Below are positions 9,784 through 19,945 of a stretch of DNA of 64,000 nucleotides, piece after piece (position 1 is the stretch's first letter; each line of letters begins with the position of its first letter). The stretch lies in the NCBI GenBank assembly GCA_032622095.1, contig CP136068.1, forward strand, positions 127,291,989 to 127,355,988, read 5' to 3'. The position numbers were made by a program, and so were the translations under genes. The DNA is from Siphonodentalium dalli. Its lineage: Eukaryota; Mollusca; Scaphopoda; Gadilida; Siphonodentaliidae. A model generated the notes under the pieces. That model saw only the letters and a list, made by a program, of their open reading frames with translations. It did no database searches and had not been told where the DNA came from.

Positions 9784-10554
9784 ATGAACCCACTTAACAC
9801 TGATATGTGGGATTCCCTTTATAGGGTAAGGCATCTAAGATCCAAGATGAAGCAACTGCTCTTCCAGAAAGTCAGAAGACCGGAGACCTACCCGGACTCA
9901 GATGAGAAGTGGGACAATCTGACAAGAGTAGCAATTGGTTTGCACCCAACTCATGTGGCAAGAATGGCCCCGGAGCAGGAGGACCGAGCGCTAAAACAGA
10001 TGAAATATCATCTGCAATGCCCAGAAGTTACCGCTTTTGGCGAAGTGGGGTTGGACCGGACAATTCGTCCCGAGTTCTGGAGGAGACAAACATCGCTCTT
10101 CCAGAGACTTATTGAGCTAGTAACAACGGACAAACCCCTCGTGCTCCACTTTAGAGGGTCAAGGGAATCTGGGGACGCCGAAGATGTATTCAACCGGGGA
10201 TTGGTCATGGCAAAAGAAAATTTGTCACCCCTTCAACCAATACACCTACATTGTTTCACCGGCAGTAAGGCAATGGTGGAGAAATGGATACAAGCGTTTC
10301 CCAGATGCTATTTTGGGTTCACTGCGAAAGTGGGAGATTTCACCAACACCCAAAAAGATGCCCTACAGGCCGTACCGGACGACAGACTATTGACTGAGAC
10401 AGATGCCCCATACATAGGAAAAAACCTGGGAGTAAGATATATACCCACGATGGTGGGAGATGTCGCTGTATTAATGGCAGAAGTGAGAGGATCTACAGTC
10501 GACCAGATCCTGAAGGTCACCGTCAAGAACGCCCGTGACCTATATCGACTGTGA
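9784..10554 (+). CDS. TatD-family metal-dependent nuclease (TATDN2-like), N-terminal motif missing
   Basis: A 256-aa frame matching the C-terminal four-fifths of TatD-type Mg-dependent DNases (amidohydrolase-fold TIM barrel). Visible motifs are GLHPTH (52-57), AFGEVGLD (84-91, with the expected metal ligand E87), LVLHFRG (119-125, H122), HLHCFTGS (154-161, H156), GFTAKVGDF (178-186), LLTETDAPY (202-210, catalytic D207), and the GVRYIP and NARDLY tail typical of the family. The usual beta-1 motif D-x-H-x-H is absent because the frame begins after it. An in-frame TGA lies about 30 bp before the ATG. A D-A-H-I-H motif occurs inside the upstream frame (8195-8209), so an active enzyme may require splicing or another route that joins the two. 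In this element it may process nucleic acid during replication or integration; that is inference. It is not an ordinary host TATDN gene, because it has no introns and sits between LTRs. Confidence 0.82.
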   Translation: MNPLNTDMWDSLYRVRHLRSKMKQLLFQKVRRPETYPDSDEKWDNLTRVAIGLHPTHVARMAPEQEDRALKQMKYHLQCPEVTAFGEVGLDRTIRPEFWRRQTSLFQRLIELVTTDKPLVLHFRGSRESGDAEDVFNRGLVMAKENLSPLQPIHLHCFTGSKAMVEKWIQAFPRCYFGFTAKVGDFTNTQKDALQAVPDDRLLTETDAPYIGKNLGVRYIPTMVGDVAVLMAEVRGSTVDQILKVTVKNARDLYRL

Positions 10555-11036
10555 GATCTCTCTAACAATATCCAGAGACGACGGATGCGGAAGGCCTCGG
10601 TCCCATCATTCTGTCCCTCTCATGAAGGGAAGGAGTAGCCCTTGCAGACCTAAGGCAGGATCGACACACCATCGCCAGGCTGGATGGAAAACAAGGGGAT
10701 GGGAGTTCCCCTCCAATTATAGAGAGAGACAGCGTCATGGGGACCGAGAAAATTACATGAGTCCGACCCCTGTTTGGGGAATGAATAACGGATAGTCAAA
10801 CACCCCGGTACGGAACAAGACAACAGAATAAAGACCCCTAAGGGGAAAGAATAACACATAGTCAAAAGAGAGAACCGAAGAAACCACACAATCATCGTGG
10901 GGAAAGGAGGAGGGATGGAATACCCCACACTACTGACACCAAGGCCTTGAGGGATAAAAGAACCCCTGATGGGGGGACAAGAAGACAGGAATCACACCAT
11001 ACAAGGCACCCTCCAAAAATGGAAAATTGGGAAGAG
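10555..11036 (+). other. Element 3' leader with stem-loops and polypurine-like tract
   Basis: Non-coding in any long frame. It holds four C-rich/G-rich stem-loops (10614, 10767, 10835, 10963) and a tract with two TT interruptions, GGAAAATTGGGAAGAG (11021-11036), ending exactly at the 3' LTR. This is the position expected for the plus-strand primer tract of an LTR element. Confidence 0.5.
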
Positions 11037-11249
11037 TGTTGTAAAGTGGCGAATCGGGCAGGGTTAATCCCCAAGAAGGCAGCCAATGACGTCAGGACCA
11101 CGTGACGGCAGACTGAAACCTTACTCTTGAACAAGAAACCAGATTGATTTATCTCTGAAGAATCGACGTTCATCTACGAGCGAAATCGTGGATGTAAACT
11201 TGCTGGAGGATCTATCGCCACGACAAGTCAATACCAGTAAGTTTACTAT
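11037..11249 (+). repeat. 3' LTR
   Basis: Same ends as the 5' LTR. The first 75 bases are identical; differences concentrate around 11112-11165. The flank ACTTC is followed by AAAGGATACTGATACGGAATTCA, whose last 20 bases also precede the 5' LTR, so the insertion target was probably a short tandem repeat. Confidence 0.85.
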
Positions 11250-11487
11250 ACTTCAAAGGATACTGATACGGAATTCATAGAATACCGATACGGCTCACGA
11301 CCAGACAAGCGTTTTCCGACTGCTCGGAATTTATCGCCAAACAATAGTGGTATTTGTAAGGGATTAGTGGTAGTCATATAATAAATGCCAGTATTGGATT
11401 CTGCAGCATAAAGATACAGATACAGAAAGCTAAACCAGATGTTAGTTTACACGAAATTAGGTGACGTAAAATTATCAAAACAAGCAC

Positions 11488-11694
11488 CTGCTGAACTTGC
11501 TCGCATTTATTTCTGAGAGCTAGATATTTCTTCAAGGTTTCTGTTTCCTGGGCAAACTTTTCGAGCTGTGCTTGAAGGTTTTCCGTGTTAATTTCAACTT
11601 CTAATTCAGTTTTAACGTCCGCTTCAGCCATTTCCGCTAAAGAAACAATAGGTGTATTCGATTGGTACTCGAGAGGAAATACTTGAGATTCCAA
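11488..11694 (-). CDS. First coding exon of an unrecognised coiled-coil protein
   Basis: 69 codons from an ATG at 11694, with an upstream in-frame TAA, to a good donor (CAG/gtgcttgt) at 11488. The peptide starts MESQVFPLEYQSNTPI and continues as an acidic heptad-like helix containing INTENLQAQLEKFAQETETL and ending NKCEQVQQ. The amphipathic pattern suggests a coiled coil. The next exon would lie at lower coordinates, beyond the LTR element or outside the window; none was found. The protein family is not recognised. The alternative is a chance open frame, but composition and the clean donor argue for a real exon. Confidence 0.5.
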
Positions 11695-12892
11695 GTTATT
11701 TTGCCGATAGGAAACTCGTCCATTTTACTAAAGGGGCAAGCCCGGTTTGATTTCGTTTCAATATCCACTGCACATTTATTAAAATTAATATTATACATCA
11801 TTGAAAAGCTTATTAAAAATTAATCAAATATCAGAAATATTCATAGTAGCTGGATACATACATGTACACATGTGGCTGCACTGTGTGCAAGTTTTAAAAA
11901 TGTATAATGATTTTTATTTCCAGTCTATTTATAATATTGCAATGACGAACATATCATAAAAAAGTTAATGAAATAATAATAAGAACAAATAAATAGAAAT
12001 AGGCAAAAAAGGAGATATTTACGAATGATCGTTAATATTCTTTGTGAATTATAATGAGTAAGACAAGCATAAACGCTCTTTATTGTTTTTTGTGTGTTAA
12101 TGATTCGATATTTAGTCTTATATTGGCAGCTGTTTTTATTTGCTTTATAATATATAGCCATATTTGTAGCCAAATTAAGGTGACTCTGTCTGCATGACTA
12201 GTCGAAATTTTTGCCATCAAGACATCCAATGAATGTGCTCATAGATAGGCTACAGTCTGCTAGCTATAATAGCCAACAGTCTGCTAGCTATAATAGTGAA
12301 TTTGTTCTGGTATCGGTAGGTGTAACCATATAAATAACGCACATACACGCAGGCATTAATAAAAGGGTATAATACGATGTTTGGGTAGGGGGTGGCCTGC
12401 AACGGAGTGCAATATACCGGTATATAGAATCCCATGTGGTATAGAGAGATGGGCAACACTCCGCTGAGGTATAGGCTTGTAATGTGATGGGAAGAAAGAA
12501 TCGACGTGGCTGGAATTTTCTGGTAATATTTAGTTGATTACCATGACATTCTTTCAGTTGACATGTTAAAGATGCTGCAATATGTGTTCACTCATCAGTT
12601 TGAACCCATGCATCCTTATAGTTAAACTTGTGGTTATTACGCCCTCTTGTATGTATACTGCGAACATATTTTTGCCTGCCAATGGAGCCATTGTGAAACA
12701 TAATGTGACTAAATACGTACTGTGGTATTTTAATACTTGTCTCTATGCTCCCATCTGTCGAGATGTATATTCACTTATCGCTTTGCGGTTATTTCGACTG
12801 GCGATTCGACATACTTTATTGAACTATTCATGGCCCGGGATGTTAGCCATGATAATTTTTCATGCTAAGATTAGGGAATTCGCTCATTAGCC
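11695..12892. other. Intergenic AT-rich sequence
   Basis: No gene recognised. A 24-bp direct duplication around AGTCTGCTAGCTATAATAG lies at 12254-12298. Open frames here have no recognisable composition. Confidence 0.4.
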
Positions 12893-13210
12893 ACCCTTAC
12901 TGAACAGAATGGCTTATTAAGCCATCCCTAAGCCCTCGCTTAGCCATCATAGACCAATGATGGCTAAGATAAACCATCACTATAGTTATATTAGCACTCA
13001 TGAAGAATAAGAAGGTCTGCGATGGCTTAGATAGCCATCCCATCAGGAATAATTTCTGATGATGGCCAAGGTGATGGTTAGTGCATGGCTTATTAATTAA
13101 GCCATCAACATGGAATTATATTCACTAGCCATCAGTACTGATGGCTAACAATCTCTTGGATAACCATCAGACTGGAGAAACATTCAAATGTTAGCCTTCA
13201 TGAAAGTCAT
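12893..13210. repeat. Array of GCCATCA/TGATGGCTAA inverted short repeats
   Basis: TTAGCCATCA-like words and their reverse complement TGATGGCTAA alternate at least twelve times in 320 bp, giving several local hairpins (for example ACTAGCCATCAGTACTGATG at 13124). The plan differs from simple tandem repeats because orientation alternates. Confidence 0.7.
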
Positions 13211-13329
13211 ATTAATGGTTAAGAGACCTGCAGCTCTCCTGAGACTGCCATATAGCTGCCATATGGCTGTCATATGTGGGTCCAACCAGATAGAGGAACC
13301 TAATTTCTAAAAAATAGGTTCTCTTTATA

Positions 13330-13765
13330 CCCTCCTGGTACCATGTTTTATTAGTTCCTCATGGGGCAGGGGCATATTTTAATTAGTCCTCATTGAACCA
13401 TATTTTAATACACCCTCATGGGACTATATTTTATTAACACCAATGGGACCGTAGTTTAATCAACACTGGTGACACCATATTTGACTTTTAATTAACCCCC
13501 ATGTTACCATATTTTAATCAACCCCCATGGGTCAATTATTTTATTAACCCTCATGGGACCATATTTTAATTAACAAGCATGGTGCCATTTTAATTAACCA
13601 TCACGGGTCAATGTTTGCATTAAGCGTAATTGGACCATATTTTAATTAGCCCTCATGGGATCATATTTTATTTAAACCCTCTCCGGATGTGACCATATTT
13701 TAATTAACCCTCATGGAACTATACATGTATTTTAATTAACCCTCATGAGAGACCATATTTTCAGT
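13330..13765. repeat. Minisatellite, unit of about 30 bp
   Basis: About fourteen degenerate units of CCCTCATGGGACCATATT plus TTAATTAA, with units varying between 25 and 40 bp. Confidence 0.85.
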
Positions 13766-13844
13766 CGATATCAGGAGTGCATTACCTGAGGCCCTAGCTC
13801 CTATGGTGTATATTGGCAATTAAGTATATATGAACCTCGTGCAT

Positions 13845-14125
13845 GGGAGGTGATGGACTAAATGTGATTAAAAATGTACTCGGTATTTGCGTACTTGGAT
13901 GGACTAAATGTGAATAGAAATGTACTCGGTATTTGGGTACTTGAACAATGTAACGAAGATCAACAATTTTGGCCTGATTATTATTCTGCATGCTATTTCA
14001 TGCACTATTCAGACCTCTATTTCAATAGAAATTAGAACAAGTATTTGCGTACTTGGATGTACTAAATGTGATTAGAAACGTACTTGGTATTTGCATACTT
14101 GAACCAAGTACTAATAATTATTCTG
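13845..14125. repeat. Dispersed direct repeats of about 50 bp
   Basis: GGACTAAATGTGATTAGAAA followed by GTACTCGGTATTTGCGTACTTG occurs near 13855, 13905 and 14052. TTATTCTGCATG plus TTATTTAATGCACTATTCA occurs near 13980 and 14118. This looks like local duplication. Confidence 0.65.
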
Positions 14126-14693
14126 CATGTTATTTAATGCACTATTCATACCTCTATTTAACAAATAACAAAGAAATAATAAATGCCAGCCGAAATCATG
14201 TTATTCAAATGTCATATACGAGAATAAAAAAACCCAACAGTTTAGTGTATTTGCCGTGAGCAATCATCAAGACGTTCGTAACCTTTTTGGCAATGGATGT
14301 GTTGTTATTGGTGTATCAATGCAATGGCCATTGCACATTTGGCGATGAACATTTCAATCAACCTTTGTGAACACATATGAGGGTGACGACCCCCCTTTTC
14401 GTACGCCGGATACGGGGTCTGTTATGGCGTATTCCGGATGCCAGACCACCGTACGCCGGATGCCGCCGGGCACATATATCGGATGCCGGATGCTTCCATT
14501 GATAATTTTTCTTGACGTTAAACAGCAAAAACACAACGAAATTACGTCCGCTAATTTATATTTCTTTGCTCGGACACTCTATTTTCCACAATTTAGCTAA
14601 TTATACGTCTCGTGATAAATAATATATCGTACCTACTGTTAAAATAAATCGCAATGCTTATCTGCGATATCGGTTTGTTATATTATCTTGCCG

Positions 14694-14752
14694 ATAAAGA
14701 TGGATAACTCCAAAATCAAGTGGTATAATCACTTGATTTTAGAGTTATCCAT
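14694..14752. repeat. Palindrome, arms of about 25 bp
   Basis: GATGGATAACTCCAAAATCA and AAGTG face CACTTGATTTTAGAGTTATC and CATC. Related wording occurs in the G-type repeat at 19736, so this is probably the end of a G-type element. Nearby, 14810-14935 is another G-type fragment. Confidence 0.7.
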
Positions 14753-15984
14753 CATTATCTGCAAGATCGTCCGTTTGACCTCGTGTTTCTTGTAATCAAA
14801 CATTTGAAATAATAAACTTCAAAAATCTATATTGATCAATCTGAGGTTTGACGGGTGAGTTCATCGACTAGAATCAAATATTTTAACCCTCGAAAGAAAT
14901 AGTAATTTAGGAGCGTCTGATATTGTATTAAAATTATATAAATTACGATTTAAATTATAAGATAATGAATACATGTTTTGACTGAAAATTTATAACACGC
15001 CAATTAGCGTTCGACCAATATCAGTTATCTTTTGAGCTACGGTGACTGGTCCCTTATCCAGAGTAAATATCTTTAGTATTCGCTTGAGTTGTAAAACGGT
15101 CTGTCGTATAATTGCAATATGCCTATGCATTGTATTCGCTCCACACACCTTCATTGATCAATTATAGTACGCACCCCCGATCATTCAATCAAAATATTCG
15201 TCCACCTTTGAGCGTTATAACACTAATATGACCCAATATGACCCAATATGGGCTGTGATTTCAAGTGTTCTTATTCAAAAAACAAATGCATGGACATATG
15301 GGTGATTCTCCCTTAAATGAACATATTCGTCCATAGAATTCTGCAAAAATTAAATATGTCACATGCCGATGAATTTTATGTGAGTATGTAGCACAGATAT
15401 TGGTGACCACAAAAATGACATTTGGTAAAATTATAGGGCACGGTCAAGGTCAATCTAGGTCGTTCATTACAGCATGTGCCAATGACGTTTTTGGGTTGAA
15501 TCAGGGCGACGTCATTGTCAAATTCGCTCTTTCTCCAAAACTTGTGTTTAATTCGAATATCATGATTAATGGAAACCAAACAAAATTGAGCCACTTTGTT
15601 GACATGTGCCCTTTAATAGTTGAATTATCGTTATGAGTATATATTCAACTTGTACATCATGGAGTAGCCGATGATGTATCCGTCCAAACGACGTATCGCA
15701 CAGCTCCGCACGTTGAGACGTCTATGAGATACAGCCATTTGAATATACGTGGTGGAAATTGATGTGCTTTGTGGGCGTTACTTAAGGTTGTTCCACACCG
15801 GGCGCGAGCGAGCGATTATAACGGCCGTTTTCTAACGTCCGTAGCAGTTCAAAGCGCGCGATTTTTATGTCCACACCGCAAATGACTGAAACGCTTCGTC
15901 GCGCGCGATAGTCAGGTTATTATTCTGTGTGTATACGCTAATTTCAGGGGGAGTCAGGTGGCTGCATGGGGGATACCCCCACCC

Positions 15985-16765
15985 CCACACACTTATGACT
16001 AATGTGTAGGGTTTCTACAAACAACGTGTAGCCCTGCTACACAACCATTATTCATTTTTTATCTTAAACATATTTTACACAATAAATGGGTCAATTTATA
16101 CACATGTATACACACTGGTGTGCATAAAATCAACACCTATGCCTTACACATGTTGTGTAAATTCTTACACATATATATCGTAGACAAGAATGTAAAGTTC
16201 AGTATTCCGAACTGTGGGTATATAGTATTCATGGCAAATGGAGATTTATATGTTAAAACTTTCATGGCGTACAATGGTACGTAATATTTTGCTCTGTCAT
16301 GTGTGAGTTTTCGTTTTAAATGAACAGACCATGGTCGTGGCGTGGTTGCACGTAATTAGTATTAACGTATTACAACAATCATTTAAACAAGAGTAAGAGC
16401 AGTATTCTTCATGAAAGTTTTAACAAATATATCCTCATATATCATTAATACAATACTCACAAGTCGGAATTTTGAACTTACATTCCTTGTCTACAATTTG
16501 TTTATTCTCGTCACTCAAAATTACATGGGTATTGAGACAGTAGTAAATTGTATTCCAAAACATATACTCAAACAATATCGTCGTCATGTAGCAGACTATG
16601 AAACTGAAGGCACGCAATGCGCACGATCTACATTCTTACACAAGTGTGTGTATTAAAATGTGTGTAGAACGGCACTTGGTCAATGTATTTGTATGTAAAA
16701 CTACACATTGCTATGTGTATTAACCGGGTTTACACATTTGATGTGTAATCGTTTCTACACATTAG
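15985..16765. repeat. Fold-back repeat nested in the PIF-like element
   Basis: Segment 16187-16270 (TAGACAAGAATGTAAAGTTC, later AAACTTTCATG) is inverted at 16408-16497. The outer parts (15990-16170 and 16630-16765) are full of TGTGTAG/CTACACA words in opposite orientation. The centre is near 16340. Confidence 0.6.
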
Positions 16766-17018
16766 TTATAATAGTGCTCCCACCCGGTAATACGCGATTA
16801 TTATTAGTTGATGAATGCATTGTCTCATGTTTACCACAACGTCTTTTGGAATGAACTAGCCTCGTTATATTCTTTATCATTTCCCCTGATTATACCAAAA
16901 TATAATTCACCAGCCAATGGAGCAGATTATACGGTCCATGATTTTAGTTCTTTACAAGGAATAAACTGAATATAGTAATCTAAGGTGGAATTTCAGTCAC
17001 GAAAAATAACAAAAATAA

Positions 17019-17145
17019 ATGGTTAATTATTTGGTCATAGAGACATACAGTCATACAGACACACATGGCATACATACTTACATACAGTCATACAGACACA
17101 CGCACCCTTACAGACACACATGTGCCATACAAACACACATGCGTT
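17019..17145. repeat. CATACA/CAGACACA low-complexity tract
   Basis: Short tandem words ACATACAGTCATACAGACAC repeat with small variations. Confidence 0.75.
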
Positions 17146-17927
17146 GTACTTCGATTATTAGCCTCTCGCTAAAGTCCTCCATTATCGCGGCGACAAATCA
17201 GTGTGCCGTCATCAAATAGAAAAAATAACGGTCGTATAAACACCTATTTGAGAGCCGTCCAATTATCTCGCTGGTTTGCAACAAAGCGACAATTCGACGA
17301 AGCATAAAATCACTGCTATAATCGCCTCGTGGTCAGCGAGTCGGTCGCTTGCGGTGTGAACATAAAAATCGCGCGCTTTGAACTGATATACGGACGTTAG
17401 AAAACGGAGTTATAATCGCTCGCTCGCGCCCGGTGTGGAACAACCTTTAGAGTTCAAACTGTCTAAGAGGTCAACGTATACACCGTACAGATCTGATAAT
17501 TGGAAACAGATTTTGATCACATAAAGGGCTATTCCTATCAAGTCGGGCATGCCCTGATCCATCGTACACTTGGTTTGACGCCAAACGACCGAGGAACTCT
17601 GATGTAGATAACGTGAACATACATGTACGTCAATCAAACTCTGTTCCTCAAAGGGTTCGCCAAATTGCAAAGAGAATTTACAATAAAAAACAATGTCGAT
17701 GGATTTCTCTTACATGTTTCAAGATATCGAACTGATATGTGGTATTTAGGGGTTTTTCGATGAGCTCAATCAGATAGAATTGTCAGTGAGATATTCCGAT
17801 GGCCCAAAATGTGTCATTGCATGACGCCTTTGCTATTGCACACGAGCCGAAAATCGTCCCACAGGCAGAACGATTGTTGAAAAGTACCGAAACAATTGAT
17901 TTTCAAATTGTCATTTGCTTCTCTCTG

Positions 17928-17965
17928 AGCACACCCCCCCCACTCACTCCCCCCCCCCCCCCCGA
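17928..17965. repeat. Poly-C tract
   Basis: Two C runs of 9 and 15 or so bases separated by ACTCACTC. A matching G run occurs at 19584-19597 within a G-type repeat. Confidence 0.85.
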
Positions 17966-18075
17966 TCCAATAACAACTATACGTGTATGTACATCGTGTT
18001 GACCCTTTTACAACAGAACCACCCAAATATTCTAAGCGTGAAATGTGTCTTTGGCTGGCTGTAACGTTATTCTGC

Positions 18076-18456
18076 GTCGCGGTGTGGACATGTCGCGGTG
18101 TGGACAATTTTGATATTTTCTTCATTTTTTTTTCAATTTCTGTTTATGTCAGGCGTCCATTCGTTTTTATTCACGATTCTTCACCCCATGTGTACTATTT
18201 GAGCAATTTTGGTAGTCTCCCGACATATTTTCTAGTTCCTTTGATAGCGTCGCGGTGTGGACATTAATTAAGGTTCGCTGGAGGGTACAATTATTTTCGT
18301 CTCATTTTTCATGTGTTTTGATTCTTTATATTGTCCAAAATCTTCAAAACAAATTGTCAAAAGGCAAAACTTTCTTATCCGTATGGTAGGTTGTTGCCCT
18401 TAGTTAAAATGGAACCGGGGTGGCCTATATTGTACATAATGTCGCGGTGTGGACAT
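18076..18456 (+). repeat. Four copies of GTCGCGGTGTGGACAT
   Basis: Copies at 18076, 18092 (15 of 16 bases), 18249 and 18441. The first two abut and the others follow at about 157 and 192 bp. The word resembles the subterminal ATGTCCACACCGCA of the 15785-17446 element (inverted at 15869; TTGCGGTGTGAACAT at 17353). They may mark an eroded end region of a related element. Confidence 0.6.
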
Positions 18457-19154
18457 TTCTCGAGACAGGCGACTTTCGATGTTTCAGAGTCAATATTTAC
18501 ATCAAACCACGAAAAACGTGCATCATAAATGATATTCATAGATAAAGAGTCCAAGAAATAACATAACAGCGCACGTTGTTTGTCAATTAAAGGTAAGCTA
18601 ACTTAATAGGAATAAAATGAAATTTCGCAGTTAGGCGATGAGACAGTGCGATTTTCGTGTTTTCTCGTTGTTTTGACCATGTAACTAAAGGCATGTGTTG
18701 ATATGTTACAATACTGTTATATCATAACGTTGTGCCACATGCTCCTCAGTGAAATGGAACGCCACAATAGGTCTTGTTTGTGGCACAATCATATTTTTAT
18801 GGAATAATTGTACACGAGACATCAATTTGCTCGTTTAAGGGAGAACCACCCATATGTACTGTATCGACATGGACTGCAGGGAGGCGACAAGACAGTGACA
18901 AATATTTACAAGTTCACGGATATGAAATAATATGCTACAAAATATAATTGGGCGGGAACATGAGTGCCCGTGCCTCACAAATGCTTCAATAATTAATCAC
19001 TGATCAAATTGCATGATATTGCGAGTGTGTGGTGCGACATGAGGTGTTTGTAAACATGAATTATTATAATCTTAACTCCTAGAGTCAGTATGTGAAATCA
19101 TAACATTGTTAGATTTATTATATTATATTGCACATGTATAATGCTATACGTTTG

Positions 19155-19529
19155 TTAAAGTGACGTGAAACACTCCGGTAGGGTGATCAAACAGAAATGG
19201 AGGATAATCTTGCTCAAAGTAGTTATTTTTACAAATCTTAAATCCAAACTGACAACAAACACCGCCATTATTATATATTAATTAAATTCAGTGACTTTCG
19301 ATGGCGAAATCGTTTTCGTTACTTTATCGCCGATAGTTGCGTCCCGAATCGAGAAGTAAATATTTACAATTGAGCGTAGTTCAGATGATGTTTTCTATGG
19401 AGTGGTTCGGTCGATTTACTTAACATTTTCGGTGATGTAGTAGAATGCTACATTCCACCAGCTGGCATACTGCCTGAATACTAACTTAACAGTTTAACGC
19501 TCCCGAACAAGTCCATAATATGTCTTTAA
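19155..19529. mobile_element. F-type MITE
   Basis: One end reads TTAAAGTGACGTGAAACACT and the other ATATGTCTTTAA. Another copy in reverse orientation lies at 57871-58244 and a partial one at 21410-21771. All share CTTTGAGCAAGATTATTCT, AATTGTAAATATTTACA and GACCATACCACT segments. No coding capacity. Confidence 0.65.
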
Positions 19530-19945
19530 AGGTACTCAATCCGAATCAACGCTCGCAAATTACCATTTCCTTGGCTTCGGGTGGGGGGGGGGGGGGTAAA
19601 CATATTTGATTCGAGTCGAGGAACCCATCCATCACAGCTCAGAGTGATCAAATATCGATGTTTGAAATCTATTATTTTAGGTGGCCCAATTTAGACAGTC
19701 AACGAGAAGAATTTCATCGACCAAATTGCGGGTAAAGATGGATAACTTTAAAATCAAGTGGCTTTTTGTGTCAGATATTTGACAAACCGGCAAAATTTCG
19801 TTGAACAAAATGTTTATACTATAGTTGATTGTGCTTTTCGTTATATTTGGGCAATTATTAGGTTCTGATAACTGAAGCGGCATTTTAAAACATGTTTTCG
19901 TTCTTGTTGGAATGTGATGATATGATGGATTGAGTACCTTTAATT
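19526..19945. mobile_element. G-type MITE
   Basis: Ends TTAAAGGTACTCAATCCGA and GGATTGAGTACCTTTAA are inverted. The interior holds a G-run and GATGGATAACTTTAAAATCA. Related copies or fragments lie at 14810-14935, 34955-35390 and 55196-55345. It abuts the F-type copy, sharing TTTAAAG. Confidence 0.7.

Larger units (their letters stand above)
4874..10974 (+). other. Array of C-rich/G-rich short stem-loops
   Basis: Ten places show CCCTC, a 3-6 nt loop and GAGGG: 4874, 6262, 6505, 6745, 7340, 7775, 8000, 8364, 8826 and 9469. At least a dozen related ones have CCCC/GGGG, CCCT/AGGG or TCCTC/GAGGA arms: 5305, 6979, 7214, 7484, 7589, 7697, 9634, 9815, 10614, 10767, 10835 and 10963. They lie in the leader, in both frames and in the non-coding tail. 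In the large frame they encode different peptides (PSIEGH, SPHIEG, SLIMRG, STRRD), so peptide constraint alone does not explain them. They would form small RNA hairpins in the element transcript. Function is unknown. Confidence 0.6.
3697..11249 (+). mobile_element. LTR element encoding Gag-like protein and TatD nuclease, no pol
   Basis: Two direct repeats of 214 and 213 bp (3697-3910 and 11037-11249), roughly 90% alike by eye, bound a 7.1-kb interior. ACTTC sits immediately before the left repeat (3692-3696) and immediately after the right one (11250-11254), as a 5-bp target duplication would. The interior holds a 1.25-kb leader, a 1394-aa Gag-like frame, a 256-aa TatD nuclease frame and about 480 bp of 3' leader. 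A purine-rich tract abuts the 3' repeat. No primer binding site for a familiar tRNA was recognised next to the 5' repeat. No reverse transcriptase, RNase H, integrase or aspartic protease motif was seen in either frame, so this copy is non-autonomous. The ends are TG...AT rather than the usual TG...CA. Intact long frames suggest a fairly young insertion or retained function. Alternative readings are a domesticated gene pair trapped between repeats, or a derivative of a Ty3-like element. Confidence 0.8.
15785..17446. mobile_element. 1.66-kb DNA transposon derivative with long terminal inverted repeats
   Basis: The left end AGGTTGTTCCACACCGGGCG and the right end CGCCCGGTGTGGAACAACCT match inverted for over 100 bp with some differences. 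TTA flanks each side (15782-15784 and 17447-17449). A 3-bp TWA duplication is typical of PIF/Harbinger elements. No transposase frame was found, so it would be non-autonomous. It is nested in the 14379-20698 element. Confidence 0.65.

Noticed and set aside
16411-16656. 81-codon frame in the nested DNA element
   Set aside because: Lies in the inverted arm, is matched by an antisense frame, and has no transposase motif.
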